This document shows positions 19,585-28,251 of a stretch of 64,000 nucleotides of DNA, piece after piece. The stretch lies in NCBI RefSeq assembly GCF_000014425.1, contig NC_008530.1, forward strand, positions 868,001 to 932,000, given 5' to 3'. The position numbers and the translations under genes were made by a program. The notes beneath the pieces are model-generated. The model saw nothing but the letters and a program-made list of their open reading frames with translations, had not been told where the DNA came from and did not search any database. Position 1 is the first letter of the stretch. Every line of letters begins with the position of its first letter. The stretch comes from Lactobacillus gasseri ATCC 33323 = JCM 1131 (lineage in GTDB: Bacteria > Bacillota > Bacilli > Lactobacillales > Lactobacillaceae).

Positions 19585-22329
19585 ATGGATAAATTTGAAG
19601 CAAAAAAATTATTACAAAAATTAGATACTATACAAAATTTTTTAAGTGAAAAAGATTTGCCTAGGTTGGAAAGAAAGTTAGATGCTGAAGCAGATAATTT
19701 AAAAAGAAATATGTTCGATGATTGGCTTAGATCTATTCCTAAGTCTGTTAAAGAAATTTTCTATGGCAAATTGACTTATGATCAGTTATATTCGAAGTTT
19801 TTTCCTTCTGTCTTGCACAGTTCATTTTCTAAGAACGAGATAGTTTTAGTGTTCTCCATTTTAAAATCAAGGAATAAAATGGAACAATACCAGCTAAAGT
19901 ACTCAGAAAAATTAAGCAATTTAAAAGTATGTTTGCAGTTTATAAAAGAAAACGATCGATCTAAGTTTTTATCAATTTTTCAGAATCATGATATTAAACA
20001 AAAATTGCTTAAAGCTAAAGAATTTGCTGAGGAAAATAAGAATGTGCTTTCTAATATTCAATACAAAAGAGAAAATGAATGGGATGAAATAGCTGAATCA
20101 TTTGAAGACTTAGATATTAGCTTAAAAAATAAACGATTTGAATATTTAAATCCATTTGTAAATTTAGATACAGAAAAGTCTAAAGAAGATATAATTTTTA
20201 AAATCATACGTGATTTCCTTAAAAATAAGATTTTATTTTTATCAGAACAGAGCAGAAATGGTGTAGAAGAAAGTATTCGTGGTATTTGGAAAAACTTGAA
20301 AGAAGAAGAGTTATCTAATCAATTAAATTCATTACCTATAGAAATGCTTAAAAAGCAAATTGATAATGAACAAATTGGAGATGTTCTCGATAATTTTGAT
20401 AATGTTGGACAAGTAATCTCATTATCATTAGCAGAGGTTTCTGAGAGATATGGTTTAAATATGCAGCAAAGTGCTGAAATTTTGAAACAATCTAAAGAGA
20501 TACTGAATGACCTAAAATCTAATGTTTATCCTAAGTTGACATTAGATAAGTTAAAAGGACAAAGGTTGCAACTGCTACATTTGTTAAATGCTTATAAAAA
20601 TTATCCAGATGAACAAGCTATAGAAGAAAAAGTAGTTATAGAGAATTATAGAAAACTAGAAGAAAAACTAGGTAATTTAGAAGATATTGCTCCTAATAGA
20701 TATCTAACTAATTTTATAGATAGCATCACTTTTAAATATTGGTGTGAGAGTGAAGCTGAAATCTATAGGATATTAGACGGCTGCATTCAAGTTAATAGTA
20801 CATTTAGGGACTGTTTGAATGATAATTTGAATGATCAAGAAATTAAAGCTCTTTTTGAAAAAGATAGTGCAACATTCTACGCTTTAATCGAAGAAATTAC
20901 TGGCAATAAAAAAAGTTATAATCCATCTGATCTACCAGATTATATTGTACATGAAGTTCAGAAGACTAAACTTAATCTTAAAGGATTTAAAGCGCATTTA
21001 AGATCATATCAAGCTTTTGGCAGTAAATATATTTTCTATTTTCAAAGGACCTTATTGGGAGATGAAATGGGACTAGGAAAAACTATTCAGGCGCTCGCAG
21101 TCGCGACGCATCTTTCAAATCAGGGACAGACTCATTGTTTAGTTATTAGTCCACTAAGTGTCCTTGAAAATTGGAAGAGAGAAATTGAAAAATGGACTAA
21201 TATAAAATGCTTTGTGTTTAGAGGAGATAAAGCTATAAAAGAACAAAATTTGTCAAAATGGGAGGAATCAGGAGGCATATTACTTACTAATTATTCTCAT
21301 TGCAGAATATTGAAAGAAAGTAGAAAAAATATAGATATTGATTTTGCAATAGTAGATGAAGCACATTTGATTAAAAATCCTGCAACAAAGCGTAGCAAAA
21401 ATGTTAATGCTTTGATTAAAAATTGTAAATATAAGCTGTTAATGACTGGTACTGCTCTAGAGAATAGGCTTGATGAAATGATTAACTTAATTGACTTTCT
21501 TAATGAGTCTCTAGCGGAAAAAGTTGCCAATAATTTAAATAATAAAACTTATAAGACGGATATAGCTCAAGTTTACTTGAGACGAAAAAGAAAAGAAGTT
21601 TTACATGAACTTCCAGCATTAGGGCTTACAACAATGTGGTCAACTTTTAATGAAAAAGAACAAGACTTCTATGATCAAGCCGTGAGTGAAGGTATTGCAG
21701 GATTGATGAAGATGCGTAGAGCAGCATTTATTGATGAAGATAGTCAAAAGATAGAGCAAATTATTAATATTTGTGTTGATTCACATGAAAATAGTGAAAA
21801 AGTTATAGTTTTTTCATTTTTCAAAAATTATGTTTTGAAATTGTTAAAGAAGAAATTGCCGTTTCTTGCAGACGATATTATTAGTGGTGATTTATCATCT
21901 AATCAGCGTCAAGAAGTAATTGATAAATTCTCAGAAAATCCAAATCAGAATGTACTTTTAGTTCAAATAGATGCTGGTGGATTTGGACTTAATATCCAAG
22001 CTGCTAATAGAGTTATTTTGTGTGAACCGCAATGGAAACCTTCGACAGAAAACCAAGCTATAAGTAGAGCTTATAGAATGGGCCAAAATAGAAATGTTAT
22101 GGTTTATCGTTTGTTAACTAAGGAAAGTGTCGATGAAACCATGATGGAAATTATTCATGAAAAAGAAGATATTTTTAATACGTATGCAAATGATTCTGTT
22201 GTTGCCGATGCATTTATGAATAATGATTCAGATAAAGAAGAAAATGAAGCTGTAATGAAGAAAAAAGTATTTCAGATTGAGCGAGACCGTTTAGAGAAAA
22301 AGCAGGAAGTGGTGAATGTAAGTGAATAA
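19585..22329 (+). CDS. SNF2-family DEAD/DEAH-box helicase (putative defence ATPase)
   Basis: 914 residues. A long N-terminal region (about 1-465), mostly charged helices with coiled-coil character, has no domain I recognise. The C-terminal half is a SNF2/Swi2 ATPase: Walker A GDEMGLGKT (about 492-500), DEAH in IVDEAHLIKNP (about 588), motif III MTGTALENR (about 619), and SRAYRMGQNR (about 826), motif VI. SNF2 enzymes translocate on duplex DNA; many prokaryotic ones sit in defence systems. ATG 19585 is used; a TTG three codons upstream is also open. The ribosome binding site is weak. It overlaps the next gene by 8 bases, so the two act as a pair. Codon use is more A+T-rich than the core genes. 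Confidence 0.85.
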   Translation: MDKFEAKKLLQKLDTIQNFLSEKDLPRLERKLDAEADNLKRNMFDDWLRSIPKSVKEIFYGKLTYDQLYSKFFPSVLHSSFSKNEIVLVFSILKSRNKMEQYQLKYSEKLSNLKVCLQFIKENDRSKFLSIFQNHDIKQKLLKAKEFAEENKNVLSNIQYKRENEWDEIAESFEDLDISLKNKRFEYLNPFVNLDTEKSKEDIIFKIIRDFLKNKILFLSEQSRNGVEESIRGIWKNLKEEELSNQLNSLPIEMLKKQIDNEQIGDVLDNFDNVGQVISLSLAEVSERYGLNMQQSAEILKQSKEILNDLKSNVYPKLTLDKLKGQRLQLLHLLNAYKNYPDEQAIEEKVVIENYRKLEEKLGNLEDIAPNRYLTNFIDSITFKYWCESEAEIYRILDGCIQVNSTFRDCLNDNLNDQEIKALFEKDSATFYALIEEITGNKKSYNPSDLPDYIVHEVQKTKLNLKGFKAHLRSYQAFGSKYIFYFQRTLLGDEMGLGKTIQALAVATHLSNQGQTHCLVISPLSVLENWKREIEKWTNIKCFVFRGDKAIKEQNLSKWEESGGILLTNYSHCRILKESRKNIDIDFAIVDEAHLIKNPATKRSKNVNALIKNCKYKLLMTGTALENRLDEMINLIDFLNESLAEKVANNLNNKTYKTDIAQVYLRRKRKEVLHELPALGLTTMWSTFNEKEQDFYDQAVSEGIAGLMKMRRAAFIDEDSQKIEQIINICVDSHENSEKVIVFSFFKNYVLKLLKKKLPFLADDIISGDLSSNQRQEVIDKFSENPNQNVLLVQIDAGGFGLNIQAANRVILCEPQWKPSTENQAISRAYRMGQNRNVMVYRLLTKESVDETMMEIIHEKEDIFNTYANDSVVADAFMNNDSDKEENEAVMKKKVFQIERDRLEKKQEVVNVSE

Positions 22330-23212
22330 CAATATTGATAATAAAGAAGTATATGTTAGAACAAAGACTTGTTTAATATGGAATATTGTAGGATTAGTAA
22401 TCTTGCTATTATCTTTTACTATAATTGCTTTACCAGAAATAGTAATACTATTGATTACTCTAATAAAACGTAAAGTTAAAGTTTATTCGCTTAAAGAGAA
22501 TAATTATCTGATAATTTCCAAAAAAGCATGGAAAGAATACAAAAGAATAAATAATATAGGTTTCTGGAAACAGTATTCTCTGGTTTCAGTAACAAAAATA
22601 ATTCATCAGCATTATTCTAACGTTGTTTTAGGAAAAACAGATACAGCTATACAAGATAAAAGTGCTAGTGATGAAGTTAAAGATATAGCGCCTGTAAATA
22701 CACTTCAATCCAAAAAAGATCTAAAAAATGTGAATATTAACATTAGTGAATGCCTAGATAAATCAATTGAAAATAAAAAGACAAATGAATTAAATGAGAA
22801 TAATAGATTTAAATTTGTTAAAGCCAGACTTACTGATAGAGACAACAAACAAAATGCAGCGCAACTAAATAAGATAAAACTTTTGTCTAGTGAAAGACAA
22901 AAGTATAACGATTTACAAAATAAAATTAAGCTTGAGAATAATGGAGAAGCTAATTTTGGAGTGGATTTTAAAAATAAAGTAATTTTTATCGATAAATTAT
23001 ATGAATCGAAAGGCTTTGATGAATTTTTTTTTGAAGATTTATCTGATATAAAAGTAGATGAAAAAGACTTATCTAATATTAATTTTGTTAAGAAAGATGG
23101 GAGTGAAGTTCAAGCTTCTTTTATAAAATTCCCTGTTAGTGAGGAAGAAAAGAATTTAGACAGCATAATTTTAAAGAACTTAGTATTAAAAATTAAATCT
23201 GAAATTAGTTAA
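22322..23212 (+). CDS. Unrecognised membrane protein coupled to the SNF2 helicase
   Basis: 296 residues, no family recognised. A hydrophobic stretch at about 17-48 (with a central Pro at 38) could be one long or two short membrane helices, followed by a positively charged KRKVK stop, so most of the protein should face the cytoplasm. Residues 60-100 form a basic aromatic-rich segment, 110-190 a polar linker, and 190-296 a mixed alpha/beta region. It starts with GTG within the 3' end of the helicase gene (8-base overlap), indicating coupled translation. A membrane anchor or effector working with the helicase is an inference. Confidence 0.75.
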   Translation: MNNNIDNKEVYVRTKTCLIWNIVGLVILLLSFTIIALPEIVILLITLIKRKVKVYSLKENNYLIISKKAWKEYKRINNIGFWKQYSLVSVTKIIHQHYSNVVLGKTDTAIQDKSASDEVKDIAPVNTLQSKKDLKNVNINISECLDKSIENKKTNELNENNRFKFVKARLTDRDNKQNAAQLNKIKLLSSERQKYNDLQNKIKLENNGEANFGVDFKNKVIFIDKLYESKGFDEFFFEDLSDIKVDEKDLSNINFVKKDGSEVQASFIKFPVSEEEKNLDSIILKNLVLKIKSEIS

Positions 23213-23242
23213 CTGTTATTTATAAAATTGAATATAAGTGAG

Positions 23243-23268
23243 AGCGTTCTTATTAAAGATCGCTTTTT
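23243..23268 (+). terminator. Terminator of the SNF2 pair
   Basis: AGCG-T-TCTT (23243-23251), ATTA loop, AAGA-T-CGCT (23256-23264), then TTTT. One T-T mismatch. It separates the helicase pair from the hsd operon. Confidence 0.7.
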
Positions 23269-23324
23269 ACTTAATTCATATTTTTTATTATGTAAACATC
23301 AAAGAACATGTATTCCTAATGAAC

Positions 23325-23354
23325 TTGTTGTGAAATGACTATTCAGGGTAAAAT
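23325..23354 (+). promoter_or_regulatory. Candidate hsdM promoter
   Basis: TTGTTG (23325-23330), 18-base spacer, TAAAAT (23349-23354), 40 bases before hsdM. Confidence 0.4.
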
Positions 23355-23393
23355 ATAAATATTATTTAAATTTGTTAAACATAGGAGTTAATA

Positions 23394-24908
23394 ATGATCG
23401 CTGGAGAATTAAAAAGCAAAATTGATAATCTTTGGGAAACTTTTGCAACCGGTGGATTAACTAATCCATTGAACGTAATTGAACAAATTACATATTTAAT
23501 GTTCATTAAGGATTTAGATGATTCAGACAATAGAAGAAGAAAAGATAATGCATTTCTAGGATTGAATGACTATAAATCTATTTTTGATGGCGAAGTTCAG
23601 ATTGATGATGATGTAGTCGTAGATGGCGATGAACTTAGATGGTCTACTTTTAAAGACTTTGCACCAGAAAAGATGTTTACCGTAGTACAAACAGAAGTTT
23701 TTCCTTTTATTAAAAACTTGAAAAATGGTGAAGATAGTTCTTTTGCTCGACATATGAAAGATGCAACATTTTTAATACCAACACCAGGGTTGTTATCTAA
23801 AGTTGTAGAATCGTTGGATGAAATTTATCGCTTGATGGATGCAGATGTTTCAAAGAGAGCTGATATTCGTGGGGACGTTTATGAATATCTCTTAGGAAAG
23901 TTATCTACTGCTGGGCGAAATGGTCAATTCAGAACACCACGTCATATTATTAAGATGATGGTTGAATTAATGAATCCACAAGCTAATGATAGTATTTGCG
24001 ATCCAGCCGCTGGTACGGCAGGCTTTTTAGTAGAAGCTGCTGAGTATCTGCAAACTAAAAAAAGTGCTGAAATTTATGATAGTAAAGAAAGTAAAGATTA
24101 TTTTCATAATCAATTGTTTACTGGTTATGATACAGATCCAACAATGCTTCGTATTGGTGCGATGAACATGTTAACGCATGGAGTAGATAATCCTAAAATT
24201 GAATATCAAGATAGTTTATCTGATCAAAATAATGATAGAGATAAATATTCTTTGATTATGGCTAATCCTCCATTTAAGGGAAGTTTAGACTATGATTCAG
24301 TTTCAGATGATTTGCTTAAAACTTGTAAAACAAAGAAAACAGAATTATTGTTTTTAACCTTATTTTTAAAAATGCTTAGAGTAGGTGGTAGATGTGCATG
24401 TATTGTTCCAGATGGAGTTTTATTCGGTTCATCTAAAGCTCATAAATCAATTAGAAAAGTATTGGTTGAAGATAATAATTTAGAAGCAGTAATTTCAATG
24501 CCTTCAGGAGTATTTAAACCATACGCTGGAGTTTCAACTGCAATTTTGATATTTACTAAGACTGGTAATGGCGGAACTGATAAGGTTTGGTTCTATGATA
24601 TGACCGCTGATGGCTTTTCACTTGATGACAAACGAACACCTGTTAAAGAAAATGATATTCCTGATATTATTGAACGATTTAAGCATTTAGACAAAGAAAT
24701 TGATCGTAAAAAGACTGAAAAGTCATTTATGGTTGGTAAGAAAGATATTGTTGCTAATGATTATGATCTTTCAATTAATCGTTACAAAGAAATAGAGTAT
24801 AAACCAGTTGAATATCCGCCAACTAAGGATATTATTGCTGAAATTGAAAAATTAGATAAAGAAGCAAATGATGCATTACAAGAGTTAAAAGCTCTTTTAA
24901 AGGACTAG
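23394..24908 (+). CDS. hsdM: Type I restriction-modification system DNA methyltransferase subunit
   Basis: N6-adenine methyltransferase that with HsdS forms the modification enzyme and with HsdR the restriction complex. 504 residues, the usual length. The N-terminal HsdM helical domain (about 5-145) includes TGGLTNPLNVIEQITYLMFI. The catalytic domain has the AdoMet motif I CDPAAGTAGF (about 202-211) and motif IV MANPPF (about 284-289), the NPPF/Y adenine methylase signature. A helical tail (about 440-504) should dock on HsdS. CATAGGAGT gives the ribosome binding site. First gene of an hsdM-hsdS-recombinase-hsdS-hsdR-DUF262 operon. Confidence 0.96.
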   Translation: MIAGELKSKIDNLWETFATGGLTNPLNVIEQITYLMFIKDLDDSDNRRRKDNAFLGLNDYKSIFDGEVQIDDDVVVDGDELRWSTFKDFAPEKMFTVVQTEVFPFIKNLKNGEDSSFARHMKDATFLIPTPGLLSKVVESLDEIYRLMDADVSKRADIRGDVYEYLLGKLSTAGRNGQFRTPRHIIKMMVELMNPQANDSICDPAAGTAGFLVEAAEYLQTKKSAEIYDSKESKDYFHNQLFTGYDTDPTMLRIGAMNMLTHGVDNPKIEYQDSLSDQNNDRDKYSLIMANPPFKGSLDYDSVSDDLLKTCKTKKTELLFLTLFLKMLRVGGRCACIVPDGVLFGSSKAHKSIRKVLVEDNNLEAVISMPSGVFKPYAGVSTAILIFTKTGNGGTDKVWFYDMTADGFSLDDKRTPVKENDIPDIIERFKHLDKEIDRKKTEKSFMVGKKDIVANDYDLSINRYKEIEYKPVEYPPTKDIIAEIEKLDKEANDALQELKALLKD

Positions 24909-24918
24909 AAAGGAAAAA

Positions 24919-24934
24919 CAAATTCAGGTTTGTA
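24919..24934 (+). repeat. Direct repeat A, copy 1 (5' end of hsdS1)
   Basis: CAAATTCAGGTTTGTA, exactly repeated at 27137-27152 just before hsdS2. It contains inverted CAAA/TTTG arms around a 6-base core, TTCAGG. Its last base is the A of the hsdS1 ATG, so the hsdS ribosome binding site (AAAGGA, 24909-24914) is 19 bases from the start. Probable recombination site, inferred. Confidence 0.75.
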
Positions 24935-26124
24935 TGGAAGATATAAAAATAAAATTATTAGGAGAAATATGTGAATTTTATAGTGGGACGGGGTTCCCTA
25001 AAAAATTTCAAGGTAACTTAGAAGGAAAATACCCTTTTTATAAAGTTGGAGATATTTCAAAAAGTGCGGATGAAAACAAAAACTTTTTAACTAAATCTGA
25101 TAATTACGTAGATGAGAGAATAGTAAAGACGCTTAAAGGAAAGATTGTTCCTCCAAAAACTATCGTTTTTGCGAAAATCGGTGAAGCTTTAAAGTTAAAT
25201 AGAAGAATGATTACTAGTACAGAATGCTTGATTGACAATAATGTGCTAGGGATTAAGCCTAAAAACGATTCTATTTTAGCTGAATATATTTTTTATTTTA
25301 TGAAATTTGTAAAATTAGAAAATTATTCTGAATCTACTACTGTACCGTCTGTTAGAAAAAGTGAACTTGAAAAGATAAAAATAAGAGTCCCTTCAATACA
25401 AAATCAACAAAAAATTATAAGTATTCTGGAAAATATTGATAAAACTAAAAAAAGTAAAACTGAAAGTTTAAAAAAATTAAATGAGCTGATCAAAGCCCGA
25501 TTTGTCGAGATGTTTGGAGATCCAGAAATAAAAAATAAAGATAAAAGCTTAAAAAAATTATGTGATATTTGCTTAGTTAATCCTGATAAGAGAAAAGATC
25601 CCAGACTAACTAACAATGATTTAGAAGTATCTTTTGTCCCAATGTCTGCTGTATCTGAAAATGGAGATATAGATACCACTAATATCAAATTGTACTCAGA
25701 AGTAAGGAAAGGATTTACATATTTCAGTTCTAATGATGTCCTTTTTGCTAAAATCACACCTTGTATGGAAAATGGCAAGGGAGCAATTGCACAGAATTTG
25801 AAAAATGATATTGGTTTTGGTTCTACTGAATTTCATGTTTTACGACCACTGGAAAACTTATCCAATCCTTATTGGCTATATGTGTTAACTACATTTGATA
25901 GTTTTAGAAAAGTAGCTGAGATAAATATGACTGGGAGTGCTGGTCAAAAAAGAGTGCCAGTTAAGTTTCTTGAAAATTATAAAGTTAATATTCCTCCTCT
26001 TTCTCTCCAAAACGAATTTGCAAACTTTGTCCAACAAGTCGACAAATCAAAAGTTGCAGTTCAAAAATCACTTGATGAGACACAAAAATTATTTGATAGC
26101 TTAATGCAAGAATATTTTGGCTAA
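24934..26124 (+). CDS. hsdS: Type I restriction-modification specificity subunit, copy 1
   Basis: Recognises the bipartite DNA target and holds two HsdM subunits. 396 residues with two target-recognition domains (about 5-150 and 205-365), each followed by a conserved helical spacer: ELIKARFVEMFGDP (about 183-196) in the centre and PPLSLQNEFANFVQQVDKSK (about 352-371) at the end. The TRD1 start has the usual LGEICEFYSGTGFP pattern. This copy follows hsdM directly and so is the likely expressed one. The start codon overlaps repeat A, and the distance to the upstream ribosome binding site is unusually long. TRDs differ from those of the second copy. Confidence 0.93.
   Translation: MEDIKIKLLGEICEFYSGTGFPKKFQGNLEGKYPFYKVGDISKSADENKNFLTKSDNYVDERIVKTLKGKIVPPKTIVFAKIGEALKLNRRMITSTECLIDNNVLGIKPKNDSILAEYIFYFMKFVKLENYSESTTVPSVRKSELEKIKIRVPSIQNQQKIISILENIDKTKKSKTESLKKLNELIKARFVEMFGDPEIKNKDKSLKKLCDICLVNPDKRKDPRLTNNDLEVSFVPMSAVSENGDIDTTNIKLYSEVRKGFTYFSSNDVLFAKITPCMENGKGAIAQNLKNDIGFGSTEFHVLRPLENLSNPYWLYVLTTFDSFRKVAEINMTGSAGQKRVPVKFLENYKVNIPPLSLQNEFANFVQQVDKSKVAVQKSLDETQKLFDSLMQEYFG
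25489..25520 (+). repeat. Direct repeat B, copy 1 (central hsdS spacer)
   Basis: A 32-base segment exactly identical to 27631-27662. It encodes the central spacer IKARFVEMFG and contains CAAA-GCCCGA-TTTG (25491-25504), the same arm-core-arm layout as repeat A but with a different 6-base core. Confidence 0.8.
25987..26056 (+). repeat. Direct repeat C, copy 1 (3' hsdS spacer)
   Basis: About 70 bases encoding the C-terminal spacer, roughly 90% identical to 28108-28177. Differences lie mostly at third codon positions, so it looks older than the exact repeats A and B. Confidence 0.7.
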
Positions 26125-26136
26125 AAAGTGGTTTAA

Positions 26137-26168
26137 TAGTGAAAAACTCTAAAATGGGAGATTCACTA
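26137..26168 (+). promoter_or_regulatory. Inverted repeat over the recombinase start
   Basis: TAGTGAA (26137-26143) and TTCACTA (26162-26168) pair, with inner CTC (26147-26149) opposite GAG (26158-26160). The GGGAG ribosome binding site and the A of the recombinase ATG lie inside the hairpin. It could limit translation or serve as a protein-binding site; both are inferences. Confidence 0.5.
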
Positions 26169-27136
26169 TGGATGAGAAGTTTGTTGAAATAATAAATGAA
26201 ATGGCTGAAGTGCTTAATGCAGCACAATTAAAGCGACTTCAGGAAGTAATGCTAAAACATTTGGTCGAAAGAGAACCACGAAAAAGAAAAATTAGTAATA
26301 AGGAATACTTGGCTAAATTTCTTGAAGCTAAAAAGATGGAAGGTTGTTCTGACAGAACAATTAAATATTACAAAGTTACCGTTGAACAGTTGTTGGCTAA
26401 GGTAATCCGACCAATACGTAGAATTACTACGGAAGAAATGCGTGAATATTTAGTTGAGTATCAAAAAATCAATAATTGCGGAAAGACAACTATTGATAAC
26501 ATTCGCCGTAATATTTCTAGTTTTTTCTCATGGCTTGAGGAAGAAGATTATATATTGAAAAGTCCTATGCGACGTATTCATAAAATACGAGCAGAAAAAT
26601 TGGTAAAAAATGTAATTACTGATGAAGATATTGAAAAGCTGCGTGATGGCTGTTCCTGTTTAAGAGATGTTGCAATGATTGATTTATTGTATTCAACGGG
26701 TATTAGAGTAGGTGAACTTGTTCGACTTAATAGAAATGATATTAATTTTTCTGAACGTGAATGTGTGGTATTTGGAAAAGGAGATAAAGAAAGACGAGTA
26801 TATTTTGATGCCAAGTCAAAAGTACATCTTATTAACTATCTAAGAAGTAGAGAGGACGATAATCCAGCTCTTTTTGTTTCTTTAGACAAGCCAAATGACA
26901 GATTGAAAATTAGTGGGGTAGAGATTAGGTTACGACAACTTGGAAGAAAACTACATTTAGATAGAATTCATCCTCATAAATTTAGACGGAGTATGGCTAC
27001 TAGAGCTATTGATAAAGGCATGCCAATTGAGCAAGTACAAAAAATTTTAGGACATTCTCAGATAGACACGACAATGCAATATGCAATTGTTAATCAAAAT
27101 AATGTAAAAGCAGCTCATAGAAAATACATATCCTAG
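26168..27136 (+). CDS. Tyrosine recombinase between the hsdS genes
   Basis: 322 residues, Xer/integrase type. Extended basic N-terminus (1-45), SAM-like core-binding domain (about 46-140), catalytic domain with TGIRVGELVRL (Arg I, about 178), FGKGDKERRVYF (Lys), HPHKFRRSMATRAIDKGM (HxxR, about 273), LGHSQIDTTMQYA (His and Tyr nucleophile, about 300). All catalytic residues are present. Position between two hsdS genes matches known phase-variable type I loci where such a recombinase exchanges TRDs. It is distinct from the housekeeping XerC and XerD in this window. Its stop codon abuts repeat A copy 2. Confidence 0.92.
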   Translation: MDEKFVEIINEMAEVLNAAQLKRLQEVMLKHLVEREPRKRKISNKEYLAKFLEAKKMEGCSDRTIKYYKVTVEQLLAKVIRPIRRITTEEMREYLVEYQKINNCGKTTIDNIRRNISSFFSWLEEEDYILKSPMRRIHKIRAEKLVKNVITDEDIEKLRDGCSCLRDVAMIDLLYSTGIRVGELVRLNRNDINFSERECVVFGKGDKERRVYFDAKSKVHLINYLRSREDDNPALFVSLDKPNDRLKISGVEIRLRQLGRKLHLDRIHPHKFRRSMATRAIDKGMPIEQVQKILGHSQIDTTMQYAIVNQNNVKAAHRKYIS

Positions 27137-27152
27137 CAAATTCAGGTTTGTA
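27137..27152 (+). repeat. Direct repeat A, copy 2 (5' end of hsdS2)
   Basis: Exact copy of 24919-24934, beginning at the base after the recombinase stop codon. Here it is followed by GGG rather than TGG, so no ATG is formed at the equivalent place. Confidence 0.75.
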
Positions 27153-27159
27153 GGGTGCA

Positions 27160-28251
27160 GTGTTGATTCAGAAGTTTACAACTTTATTTAAAGATGTAAC
27201 TAGGCAGGGTACTAAAATTCCTAAAGAAGAATATTTAACTCATGGAAAAAATATAATAATAGATCAAGGACAAGATATTATTGCGGGTTATACAAATTGC
27301 GAAGATGGTATATTTAAAAAAATTCCAGCTATCGTTTTTGGTGACCATACAAGGATAATTAAATATGTTGATACTCCATTTTTCTTAGGAGCAGATGGAG
27401 TAAAAGTGTTGAAATGTACTGATAAAAATGCCAATTATAGGTATTTATACTATGCTTTAAAGAATGCACACATTCCAAATACAGGCTATAATCGACATTT
27501 TAAATGGCTTAAAGAAATAACTATAAATTATCCAGATAAAAATAGACAAAACGATATTGTTAATATTCTTGATAAATTAGAGTACATTATTAAAATGAAA
27601 TCTCAAGAATTAGATAAGTTCGATGAACTAATCAAAGCCCGATTTGTCGAGATGTTTGGAGACCCGCAAGATAGTAAATCCAAGTGGAAAAAAAGTACTA
27701 TTGAAAAATGCTGTACTCTAAAAAGTGGAAAGACATTACCTCGTAATATTGAAAATGAAGGCGGAAATATTCCTTATGTTAAAGTTAAGGATATGAATAG
27801 TTTAGAAAATACGACTTATATAACTACTTCAACTCGATTTGTATCAGATAAGACAGCAAATAAAAGTATTTTTCCAGTTGGAACAGTTATTTTTCCGAAG
27901 AGAGGTGGAGCAATTGGGACAAATAAAAAAAGATTAACAAAAGTTCCAATTTGCGCTGATTTAAATATTATGGGAGTTATACCAGATAATACTAGAATAA
28001 GCTCTTATTATTTATTTGAATATTTTAATATGGTTGATTTAAATACTCTAAATAATGGTTCGTCTGTTCCTCAGATTAATAACAAAGATATTAATCCCTT
28101 AAATATTAATATTCCACCTCTCTCACTCCAAAACGAATTCGCAAACTTCGTCCATCAAGTCGACAAATCAAAATTTGAAAATATAGTATACTTGAATAAA
28201 ACGCTCTCAAGCAAAATTCTCAGTCAATTAGGAGATGCTATCCGTGACTAA
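27160..28251 (+). CDS. hsdS: Type I restriction-modification specificity subunit, copy 2
   Basis: 363 residues with two full target-recognition domains different from copy 1. TRD1 begins LFKDVTRQGTKIPKEEY, a common HsdS start. Central spacer DELIKARFVEMFGDP (about 154-168) and end spacer PPLSLQNEFANFVHQVDKSK (about 317-336) match copy 1. No ATG or good ribosome binding site is seen: the reading frame opens at GTG 27160, and TTG 27163 with AGGGTG upstream is as likely. It may therefore be poorly expressed in this arrangement and act as a reservoir. It overlaps hsdR by 8 bases. Confidence 0.88.
   Translation: MLIQKFTTLFKDVTRQGTKIPKEEYLTHGKNIIIDQGQDIIAGYTNCEDGIFKKIPAIVFGDHTRIIKYVDTPFFLGADGVKVLKCTDKNANYRYLYYALKNAHIPNTGYNRHFKWLKEITINYPDKNRQNDIVNILDKLEYIIKMKSQELDKFDELIKARFVEMFGDPQDSKSKWKKSTIEKCCTLKSGKTLPRNIENEGGNIPYVKVKDMNSLENTTYITTSTRFVSDKTANKSIFPVGTVIFPKRGGAIGTNKKRLTKVPICADLNIMGVIPDNTRISSYYLFEYFNMVDLNTLNNGSSVPQINNKDINPLNINIPPLSLQNEFANFVHQVDKSKFENIVYLNKTLSSKILSQLGDAIRD
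27631..27662 (+). repeat. Direct repeat B, copy 2 (central hsdS spacer)
   Basis: Exact copy of 25489-25520, in the same position of the gene and the same orientation. Confidence 0.8.
28108..28177 (+). repeat. Direct repeat C, copy 2 (3' hsdS spacer)
   Basis: Counterpart of 25987-26056, about 90% identical. Confidence 0.7.

Noticed and set aside
24919-28251. hsdS locus as a classical invertible switch
   Set aside because: Repeats A, B and C are all in direct orientation; I found no inverted long repeat pair between the two hsdS genes.
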